In this document: piece by piece, positions 1-4,773 of the stretch
How the letters are laid out: each line of letters begins with the position of its first letter
Numbering within the stretch: the stretch's first letter is position 1
From: an uncultured Acidimicrobiaceae bacterium
GTDB taxonomy: Bacteria; Actinomycetota; Acidimicrobiia; Spongiisociales; UBA5794
Length of the DNA stretch: 5,144 nt
Assembly: GCA_947258635.1 (NCBI GenBank)
Contig: CAMYJM010000373.1
Location: 1-5,144 of the forward strand
Reading direction: 5' to 3'
Made by a program: the position numbers and the translations under genes
The notes under the pieces: generated by a model
Seen by the model: the letters and a program-made list of their open reading frames with translations, nothing else
The model's database searches: none
Told to the model about the DNA's origin: nothing

Positions 1-689
1 ACCACCGCCTCCGACACGCCCGAAATGATGCGATTCCGCGGGGGGAACCTCCAGCCTTCGGGTGGGGTGCCGGGCGGATACTCAGAAACCACAGCACCAC
101 CCAACGCCAGCAACTCATCCCGCAACGACGCATGCTCCCGCGGGTAAGCCACATCAAGGCCACAGCCGAGCACCGCAGCCCCGATCCCCGAGGCGGCGAC
201 CGTGCCCCGATGTGCTGCTCCGTCGATCCCACGCGCCAAACCGCTCACCAAGACCCAACCGGCTTCGGCAATGGCGTGCCCGTACGCCTTCGCCAGGTTG
301 CGGCCGTAGGCAGTGCAACGCCGGGTGCCGACAACCGCCACGGCGGGACCGGCGGGCCACGAACCGCGCACGAACAGAACGTCGGGAGCCCCGGGCAACT
401 CGGCCAGATCGGGTGGATAGCCCGGGTCCCCCCGGAAACGGACAGCTATGCCGAGTGCCGCCAGCTCCTCGACCCGGGCCCTCGCCGGGACTGCTGCAGC
501 TGCAGCCGCCCGAGTGGTGCCGGACCGCGCCGCCCGAACCCGGCCAACCGCACCTTGCGGGCCATGGGCATCGAGCAACGCCGAGGTCGCGTCCGGATGC
601 AGCCCGGCGTAGGCAAGCTGGAGCCGCCAGCCCAGCTGCTCATCGTCCGCGATGCGGTGCCCCAGGGTCCGGTCACGCGAGTCAGTCAT
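1..689 (-). CDS. dprA: DNA-processing protein DprA, N-terminal 229 codons (gene runs off the left edge)
   Basis: DprA (Smf) is a cytoplasmic protein that binds incoming single-stranded DNA and loads RecA on it during natural transformation. Reading the minus strand from ATG at 689 gives an open frame with no stop to the window edge. Residues 1-70 or so form the expected N-terminal helical (SAM/HhH-like) region. The Rossmann-like DprA core follows: AVAVVGTRR at 116-124, VSGLARGIDGAAH at 148-160, AVLGCGLDVAYP at 172-183, and the signature FPPRNRIISGVSE at 215-227. These are standard family motifs, so identity is secure. An alanine run (about residues 80-86) sits in the linker. The start overlaps the comM stop as ATGA (686-689), so translation is probably coupled to comM and both share a transcript. 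I see no independent Shine-Dalgarno sequence. The C-terminal winged-helix region, where present in the family, lies outside the window. Confidence 0.95.
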   Translation of the reverse strand, partial: MTDSRDRTLGHRIADDEQLGWRLQLAYAGLHPDATSALLDAHGPQGAVGRVRAARSGTTRAAAAAAVPARARVEELAALGIAVRFRGDPGYPPDLAELPGAPDVLFVRGSWPAGPAVAVVGTRRCTAYGRNLAKAYGHAIAEAGWVLVSGLARGIDGAAHRGTVAASGIGAAVLGCGLDVAYPREHASLRDELLALGGAVVSEYPPGTPPEGWRFPPRNRIISGVSEAV

Positions 690-2096
690 TGGACCCGATA
701 GGCGAGTGCTTCGGCAACGTGATCATCGGTGATGATCGCCGACTCGCCTAGATCGGCAACGGTGACGGCCACCCGCCGCACCCGCTCCCAGCCTCGCGGC
801 GAGAGCCGATGCGACTCGGCGGCCGCGTCGAGCAGCCGCACCGCCGACTCACTCCAGTCCACGGCGTCGATCGCGGCCCGACTCAGCTTGGCGTTGACCC
901 CCCCTCGGGCAAGCTGCCGCTTGCGCGCCGCCATCACCCGCGCCCGAACGGCGCCGCTCGGCTCCCCCGGCGGCCCCGACAGCAACCGATGCTCGACTCG
1001 GTTCATCCGAATCCGGATATCGAAACGATCCAGCAGCGGGCCCGACAAGCGACCCCGATACCGCTCAATGGCCCGCGGAGCGCACACACACGGCACCTCG
1101 CCGTCGTCATGGAAACCACACGGACACGGGTTCGTCGCCGCCACCAACTGAATCACACTGGGAAATGTCACCGTCGACCCCTTACGAGCCACGACCACCC
1201 GACCATCCTCGATCGGCTGCCGCAGCGCATCGAGCAGCGGCGTCGGGAACTCACCGAGCTCATCGAGAAACAACACCCCGCGATGCGCCAGAGTCACCTC
1301 GCCGGGCACCGGCACCCCGCTGCCGCCGCCGATCAGCGCCGGCAACGTCGCCGAGTGGTGCGGGCTGCGAAACGGAGGGTCGAGCCGGCCGAACCGCGAC
1401 AGCCCGCCCGCCGTCCACGCCAGCGCGACCTCGAGTAGCTCGGACGACGCCAGCGGAGGCAGCAGGCTCGGCACACACCTGGCGAGCAGCGTCTTGCCGA
1501 CCCCGGGCGCTCCCGACATCAACATGTGGTGACCCCCGGCGGCGGCTACCTCGAGAGCGCGCCGCGCCGCCAGCTGCCCCCGCACGTCGGCGAGGTCGGG
1601 GCCTTCCCCAGCGTTGTCGGGCGGCGGAGGAGGCGGCGGCACCTCCCAACCGGTTGCGACGTCGAGCGCTGACCGGAGGTTGGGCGCCCCGAACACATCG
1701 GCTCCCTGGAGCACACCGGCATCCGCCGCCGCCGCCATCGGCAGCAGCACCCGCCTCCCCAGCCGGCGACCCACCAGCGCCGCCCCAAAACCACCCCGAA
1801 CCGGGCGCAGCGTACCGTCGAATCGCCGCCGCCAACCCGAGCGCGATCGGCAAGTCATACGCCGAACCGGCCTTGGGAAGATCCGCCGGCGACAGATTGA
1901 CGACGACCCGCCCGGCCGGAAACCGCAGGCCCGAGCTGCCGAAGGCGGCCCGCACCCGCTCCTTGGCCTCCCGCACCGCCGTGTCGGGCAACCCGACAAT
2001 GGCGAACACCGACCGGCCGTTGGTGACATGGACCTCGACCTGGACCGGCTGCGGATCAACTCCGACGAGGGCAACTGATGTAACGCGAGCAAACAT
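686..2096 (-). pseudogene. comM: ComM/YifB-family AAA+ ATPase (Mg-chelatase-like), reading frame broken near 1820
   Basis: ComM is a hexameric helicase that drives branch migration during integration of transforming DNA. From ATG at 2096 one frame gives the ComM N-terminal domain: MFARVTSVALVGVDP, the IVGLPDTAVREAKERVRAA stretch, NLSPADLPK and YDLPIALGLAAA, up to about 1823. The rest lies in the next frame, from FDGTLRPVRGG (1822) to the TGA at 686. That part contains a seven-proline linker, Walker A GAPGVGKT (1513-1490), FRSPHHS, GGGSGVPVPGE, Walker B GVLFLDELGEF, the AATNPCPCG motif and ERYRGRLSGPLLDRFD. About 19 residues that normally join the halves, including the conserved GEL strand, are absent. 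Restoring about 56 bp would give roughly 488 residues, close to E. coli ComM. As read, translation from 2096 would stop at 1260 after 278 residues, only about 91 of them native. An in-frame ATG at 1738 could start a separate ATPase fragment of about 350 residues. Everything outside the junction looks conserved, so the lesion is either recent or an assembly error. Confidence 0.88.
1815..1830 (-). other. Deletion/frameshift junction inside comM
   Basis: On the minus strand the N-terminal frame reads YDLPIALGLAAA and then loses homology (IRRYAAPG). The +1 frame picks up the family sequence exactly at TTC GAC GGT (1822-1814), the FDGTLRPVRG motif. The family normally has a segment of about 19 residues between these two points, ending in a GELxLDG strand. 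Downstream codons begin one base further along than the upstream frame predicts. That requires a loss whose length leaves remainder 2 on division by 3, and 56 bp (19 codons less one residual base) fits. The junction lies in a GGCGGCGGCGA run that could favour slippage or mis-assembly. Confidence 0.8.
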
Positions 2097-2110
2097 ACGA
2101 ACAACGTATG
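2094..2110. repeat. Perfect inverted repeat overlapping the comM start codon
   Basis: CATACG (2094-2099) and CGTATG (2105-2110) are exact inverted repeats around a five-base AACAA centre. The comM ATG lies in one arm and the proposed -10 hexamer overlaps the centre and the other arm. It could be an operator for a dimeric repressor. It could also be an RNA hairpin hiding the start codon, but only if transcription starts further upstream. Six-base arms can arise by chance, although the placement exactly on the start is notable. Confidence 0.5.
2103..2108 (-). promoter_or_regulatory. Putative -10 element for leaderless comM-dprA transcription
   Basis: The minus-strand hexamer TACGTT fits the TANNNT actinobacterial -10 pattern and lies six bases before the comM ATG at 2096. 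Transcription would then begin at or next to the start codon, giving a leaderless mRNA. This would explain why no Shine-Dalgarno sequence sits at normal spacing; the only purine-rich run, AGGGGG, is about 16 bases upstream. No convincing -35 box is visible. This is inference from pattern and spacing only. Confidence 0.4.
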
Positions 2111-2148
2111 CGCCCCCTGTGACGCGAAACGGTTAGCGACGCGCCGGA

Positions 2149-2163
2149 GCCACCGCCGGTGGC
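2149..2163. repeat. Short GC-rich inverted repeat in the comM / small-gene divergent region
   Basis: GCCACC (2149-2154) and GGTGGC (2158-2163) are perfect complements with a three-base loop. The element sits in the 168-bp divergent gap (2097-2264) between comM and the plus-strand small genes. It has no T-run on either side, so it does not look like an intrinsic terminator. In such GC-rich DNA it may be incidental. I see no gene in the gap. Confidence 0.35.
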
Positions 2164-2264
2164 CGCGTTGGTGCTCGAACGACCTTGCCCGCGAGGCCTA
2201 CCAGGCCAACGCCCGTTCAAGTCGCGCCGCGCAACACTCGCGACCGCGTACCATTGCTCACCGC

Positions 2265-2375
2265 ATGGGATTCAACCCGTTTCGCAAGCAATCGACATCA
2301 ATCCTCGACGTTGCACTGGTCGTTGGGTTCATCGCGCTCACCCTGGCCGTCGTGGCCTGGGGCTTCTTCGGATGA
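2265..2375 (+). CDS. Small hydrophobic protein, 36 residues, one predicted membrane helix
   Basis: ATG at 2265 opens a 36-codon frame ending in TGA at 2373-2375. The protein begins MGFNPFRKQ, with basic residues R7 and K8. After a short polar stretch it becomes hydrophobic from about I13 to the C-terminal GFFG, enough for one membrane-spanning helix. The positive charge at the N-terminus suggests an N-in orientation. I do not recognise a named family and assign no function. Support that it is a real gene: codon use fits the region, the layout is that of a typical single-pass micropeptide, and its stop overlaps the next start as ATGA (2372-2375), implying coupled translation. There is no Shine-Dalgarno sequence upstream. 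A TANNNT-like TACCAT at 2249-2254 lies ten bases before the ATG, so transcription could start within a few bases of it. Confidence 0.65.
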   Translation: MGFNPFRKQSTSILDVALVVGFIALTLAVVAWGFFG

Positions 2376-2608
2376 TGCCGCCGCCGGACAGGCTCGAGCC
2401 CGAGATCGTCAACCCCATCCATCCCTACCAGGCGCGCAAGGAGTACATCTGCCCGGGATGCGACGGGATCATCGCGGTCGGCACCGGCCACGTCGTTGTG
2501 ATCCCCGAGCACGCCGCCGACCTGCGCCGCCACTGGCATCACGGCTGTTGGTTCAAGGAGCGACGCCGCCGCGGGCCGGTTACACCCGGGGGTGCCACCG
2601 CACCGTGA
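2372..2608 (+). CDS. Small CxxC / HxH..C putative metal-binding protein, 78 residues
   Basis: The start is taken as ATG at 2372, inside the preceding stop (ATGA); ATG at 2375 is equally in frame. The frame is open upstream to 2159, but that extension is low-complexity and overlaps the micropeptide gene, so the short form is preferred. The core reads YICPGC (residues 25-30), GTGHVVVIPEHAADLRR (37-53) and HWHHGCW (54-60), followed by an Arg-rich tail. C27, C30, H54 or H56, and C59 could bind one zinc ion. The pattern resembles small actinobacterial hypothetical proteins with CPGC and RRHWHxxCW motifs, some labelled ATP/GTP-binding by automatic annotation. No P-loop is visible here, so I do not use that label. 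Function is unknown. The 3' end overlaps the yraN 3' end by 29 bp (2580-2608) on the opposite strand, with no terminator between them. Confidence 0.8.
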   Translation: MMPPPDRLEPEIVNPIHPYQARKEYICPGCDGIIAVGTGHVVVIPEHAADLRRHWHHGCWFKERRRRGPVTPGGATAP

Positions 2609-2924
2609 CCCCGGCGCGCTGCACGAGCACGGTCACGAAGTCGATACGAAACACCGGGGGTTCGAGCATTGCGGCCAGCCGGCGCACCTGGCGTTCCTTG
2701 TCCCGCGAGAACAGATCCGGCGCAACATCGGAGCGACGGGCGGCGCGCACCTCGACCACCGCCCGCTCCCTTCCGAAATCGACGATGAGATCGATCTCTC
2801 CACCGGCGGTCTCGAGGTTCTGAGCGACGACGATGGCCCCTCTCCGCTGGAGGAACTCGGCGGCGAGTTGCTCGCCGAAGCGCCCCAGCCGGGTCCGGTC
2901 CGATGGAAGCAAGGACGAAGCCAC
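2580..2924 (-). CDS. yraN: YraN/UPF0102 family nuclease-like protein
   Basis: UPF0102 proteins have a restriction-endonuclease-like (PD-(D/E)xK) fold; their cellular role is not settled. With GTG at 2924 the protein has 114 residues, close to the usual length. It shows RLGRFGEQLAAEFLQRRG (12-29), the GGEIDLIV strand (41-48) carrying the acidic residues E43 and D45, VVEVRAARR (56-64), KERQVRRLA, and the C-terminal FRIDFVTVLV strand. The usual catalytic lysine of the E-x-K motif is arginine (E58-V59-R60), so nuclease activity is doubtful. The start is uncertain: the frame is open to 3041 but that stretch lies within the DUF2469 coding region, GTG 2924 has no clear ribosome site, and TTG 2912 is another option. 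It lies 46 bp downstream of the DUF2469 stop on the same strand, as in an operon. It normally neighbours comM and dprA; here the plus-strand gene pair separates them. Confidence 0.85.
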   Translation of the reverse strand: MASSLLPSDRTRLGRFGEQLAAEFLQRRGAIVVAQNLETAGGEIDLIVDFGRERAVVEVRAARRSDVAPDLFSRDKERQVRRLAAMLEPPVFRIDFVTVLVQRAGVTVRWHPRV

Positions 2925-2970
2925 GCGGCCAAGGTGCCCGAGCCGTCGGCTCGATTCAAGGGGTACGACG

Positions 2971-3297
2971 TCAGTCGGCCGCCGGAGGCATGATGTCGCC
3001 GACCTGGACCGACCGGGAGAGGGTCTCCTCGATGTTGACATCGCGGAAGGTCATCACTTTGACGTTGTTGACGAAGCGCGCCGGGCGATACATGTCCCAG
3101 ACCCAGGCATCTTCCAGCTCCAGCTCGAAATAGACCGAACCGTTGGCCCGCCGGGTGTGCAGCTCGACGCCGTTGGCGAGGTAGAACCGGCGCTCGGTCT
3201 CCACGACGTACTTGAACATCGGGAGAACGTCGCGGTACTCCTTGTAGATGCTCAGCTCAACGTCGGTTTCGTACCGCTCGAGATCTTCGTCGGCCAT
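2971..3297 (-). CDS. DUF2469 family protein (M. tuberculosis Rv2901c-like)
   Basis: This is a conserved actinobacterial protein of unknown function with 108 residues here, against about 101 in the mycobacterial homologue. The start ATG at 3297 is chosen because AGGGAGA (3302-3308) lies four bases upstream and the family begins there with M-(S/A)-x-EDLE-(R/K)-YET. The frame is open further to 3426 without family similarity. Strongly conserved blocks include ELSIYKEYRDV, YVVETERRFYLAN, VYFELELEDAWVWDMYRPAR and VMTFRDVNIEE. Only the last dozen residues diverge. It is rich in aromatic and acidic residues, with no signal peptide or membrane segment, so it is presumably cytosolic. It lies 98 bp after lepB and 46 bp before yraN, consistent with co-transcription with yraN. 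The rnhB gene that usually sits between lepB and this gene is absent. Confidence 0.93.
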   Translation of the reverse strand: MADEDLERYETDVELSIYKEYRDVLPMFKYVVETERRFYLANGVELHTRRANGSVYFELELEDAWVWDMYRPARFVNNVKVMTFRDVNIEETLSRSVQVGDIMPPAAD

Positions 3298-3301
3298 CAA
3301 T

Positions 3302-3308
3302 TCTCCCT
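3302..3308 (-). promoter_or_regulatory. Ribosome binding site of the DUF2469 gene
   Basis: AGGGAGA on the minus strand lies four bases upstream of ATG 3297. It is the clearest Shine-Dalgarno sequence in the window and decides the start against the longer open frame beginning at 3426. Confidence 0.75.
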
Positions 3309-3322
3309 GGTGTTGCCCGGGC

Positions 3323-3351
3323 ATCTTAAGGGCGCCCGCGGCTCCAGTCAT
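3323..3351 (-). promoter_or_regulatory. Candidate promoter upstream of DUF2469-yraN
   Basis: On the minus strand ATGACT (3351-3346, similar to TTGACN) and TAAGAT (3328-3323, TANNNT) are separated by 17 bases. Transcription would start near 3316, leaving a leader of about 19 bases that carries the Shine-Dalgarno sequence of the DUF2469 gene. The site falls in the 98-bp gap after lepB, so the downstream pair may have its own promoter as well as read-through. This is pattern evidence only. Confidence 0.4.
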
Positions 3352-3395
3352 CTTGTGAGCTACTGATCGGCATCCGCCGCATCCAACCCAAGCTG

Positions 3396-4094
3396 TTAAA
3401 GCCCGGCCCAGCGCGTCGCCGGCCACATCACGACGAACGCCCGGCCGACGATGTCGGCCTCGGGAATCGACCCGAACGAACGGCTGTCGACGCTGTCACC
3501 GCGATTGTCGCCCATCACGAAGACCTCACCCGGAGGGACCTCGGTCGGGCCGAAGTCGAATGTCGTGGCGTAGCGCGGCAGGTACGGTTCCTTGATGGCC
3601 TCGCCGTTCACGTAGACGACGTCGTCGCGCCCTTCCACGATGTCACCGCCGATGCCGATTACCCGTTTGATGAACTCGGATTGTGGAGTGCGGATACCGA
3701 TGGACTCGGCGAGGTTGCGCCAGACGCGGCCCCCCAGCGACTCGGTTTCGCCGGGTTCGCCGCGCGGATCATCGAAGACTATGACATCACCACGCTGCGG
3801 CTCTCCCAGAACATAGGAGAGCTTCGACACGAGCACCCGATCGTCGACCTGGAGCGTCTCGAGCATCGAGCCCGATGGGATGAAGAAGGCCTGGACGACA
3901 AATGTCTTGATCAAAACGGCCAGGATCAGCGCGATCACGACCAGTAGCGGCAGTTCGCGCCAGAAGCTCCGGGCTGCCCGGTCGGCTTGGGCGTCGCGCT
4001 GCGCTCCCTCGCGCAGGGCTCGCAGGCTGCGGTGCGTGGGGTCGTAGGGATCCGTGGCGAACGTCCCGCCTCGGGGGGAAGGCTCAGTGGTCAC
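3396..4094 (-). CDS. lepB: Signal peptidase I, copy 1 (complete)
   Basis: This S26-family membrane serine peptidase cleaves signal peptides from secreted proteins at the outer face of the membrane. It has 232 residues from GTG 4094. Residues 1-47 form a charged, presumably cytosolic N-terminus, and a single membrane helix follows at about 49-66. The catalytic serine is S76 in IPSGSM (72-77), followed by DDRVLVSKLSY (84-94) and RGDVIVFDDP (101-110). The catalytic lysine is K143 in FIKRVIG (141-147), and box E is MGDNRGDSVDSRSFG (194-208). All catalytic elements are present. After KRVIG the usual LPGD reads IGGD, a mild departure. The protein ends right after the last strand, without a C-terminal helix. 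A GTG 34 bp after the glycosylase stop has no clear ribosome site, so the exact start is uncertain; no better in-frame one was found nearby. It is a paralogue of the partial copy at 4758-5144. Confidence 0.95.
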   Translation of the reverse strand: MTTEPSPRGGTFATDPYDPTHRSLRALREGAQRDAQADRAARSFWRELPLLVVIALILAVLIKTFVVQAFFIPSGSMLETLQVDDRVLVSKLSYVLGEPQRGDVIVFDDPRGEPGETESLGGRVWRNLAESIGIRTPQSEFIKRVIGIGGDIVEGRDDVVYVNGEAIKEPYLPRYATTFDFGPTEVPPGEVFVMGDNRGDSVDSRSFGSIPEADIVGRAFVVMWPATRWAGL

Positions 4095-4128
4095 AGCAGG
4101 ACGTTACCCGAGCAGCATCGGTAGCCGG

Positions 4129-4773
4129 TCACCGGCGGGCACCGGTTCCATAGTCGTGCCACAGGATCCGCGCCGCGACGCCCCGCCACGGGCGCCAGGC
4201 CAAGGCGATCTCGGCGGCTTCACGGCTGTTGGGTGGTTTGGGCCGCTCCAGCAGCCATCCGAGCGCCACTTGGAGAGCCCGATCCCCGGGGGCCCACACA
4301 TCCCGGCGACCGAGCGCAGTCAACACATAGACCGCAGCCGTCCACGGGCCGACACCGCGCTGCGCCTCGAGGGCCGCCATCGCCCCCTCGTCATCCAAAG
4401 TGCGAAGACCGCAGAGATCGAGCTCGCCGTTTTCGACCGCATGTGCCAGCGTTTTGGCGTAATCCGTCTTCTGGCGCGACCAGCCCATCTCCCGCAGCTC
4501 CCTCGCATCGATGGCGAGCAGCGACGCGGGAGTGAGGTCGCCCGCGGTGTGAGCCACAACCCGATCGAACACCGCCTGCGCCGACGCCCGCGAGACCTGC
4601 TGCTGCAGGATCAGGTGGATCAACGTGCCGAAGCCTTCCGGGCGCAGCCGCAGCGGGGGCAGGCCGTTGCGGTCCAAGAGGGCGCCGAGCCGGGAGTCGG
4701 CGGCGGCGAGCGCCTCACACCCCGTCTGCAGTGATGTCGCGTCGAGCCGACGCACCGTTACAGGCCGCCCCAC
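4129..4773 (-). CDS. AlkA-like HhH-GPD DNA glycosylase (3-methyladenine DNA glycosylase II type)
   Basis: HhH-GPD glycosylases of the AlkA type excise alkylated purines and start base-excision repair. The 214-residue frame shows FGTLIHLILQQQVSRASA (48-65), matching the conserved IxxQQxSxxxA helix of the superfamily. REMGWSRQKTDYAKTLA (94-110) corresponds to the GxxxxKxxYxxxLA region. The helix-hairpin-helix is RGVGPWTAAVYVLTALG (139-155). The GPD segment is VWAPGDRALQ (159-168), with D164 as the likely catalytic aspartate. No Fe-S cysteine cluster is present, which argues against MutY/Nth. E. coli AlkA is longer because it has an extra N-terminal domain; this compact form is common in bacteria. 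GTG 4773 overlaps the upstream lepB stop by 16 bp; GTG 4755 is an alternative start with a GGGGCGG run upstream. Its place between two signal peptidase genes has no evident functional logic. Substrate range cannot be told from sequence. Confidence 0.88.
   Translation of the reverse strand: MGRPVTVRRLDATSLQTGCEALAAADSRLGALLDRNGLPPLRLRPEGFGTLIHLILQQQVSRASAQAVFDRVVAHTAGDLTPASLLAIDARELREMGWSRQKTDYAKTLAHAVENGELDLCGLRTLDDEGAMAALEAQRGVGPWTAAVYVLTALGRRDVWAPGDRALQVALGWLLERPKPPNSREAAEIALAWRPWRGVAARILWHDYGTGARR

Noticed and set aside
490..501. CTGCAGCTGCAG self-complementary stretch in dprA
   Set aside because: It encodes part of an alanine run in the DprA linker and is explained by codon repetition; no evidence of a regulatory role.
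62..751. Long plus-strand open frame opposite dprA
   Set aside because: Low-complexity Pro/Arg/Ala-rich translation with no family pattern. The minus strand over the same bases encodes textbook DprA motifs, so this is a GC-rich shadow.
1800..1830. Programmed ribosomal frameshift in comM
   Set aside because: A slip of one base would not restore the roughly 19 missing residues, and there is no recognisable slippery heptamer with a stimulatory element. A deletion explains both the shift and the missing segment.
1165..2136. 323-codon plus-strand open frame opposite comM
   Set aside because: Composition is almost all Ala, Pro, Arg and Thr, typical of antisense frames in high-GC genes. ComM motifs on the other strand account for the region.
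2159..2371. 71-codon N-terminal extension of the CxxC protein, open from 2159
   Set aside because: The extension has no family pattern and would cover the micropeptide gene. The ATGATG at 2372 coincides with the micropeptide stop, which is a better start.
2925..3041. Longer YraN start at 3041
   Set aside because: It would add a Ser/Arg-rich stretch lying mostly within the conserved end of the DUF2469 gene. The family sequence begins just after the GTG at 2924.
3368..3383. Short direct repeat (GCATCCGCCGCATCC) after lepB copy 1
   Set aside because: Only two six-base units in GC-rich DNA. There is no array, and no attachment site or target duplication nearby.
3298..3426. N-terminal extension of the DUF2469 protein to 3426
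   Set aside because: It would run into the lepB 3' end and lacks family similarity, while a good Shine-Dalgarno sequence marks ATG 3297.
3681..3947. 88-codon plus-strand frame inside lepB, with varied composition
   Set aside because: It lies wholly antisense to the catalytic core of signal peptidase I, has no ribosome site, and shows no recognisable domain.
4054..4734. 226-codon plus-strand frame opposite the glycosylase
   Set aside because: It is a shadow of the HhH-GPD gene, whose helix-hairpin-helix and catalytic Asp motifs are clear on the minus strand.
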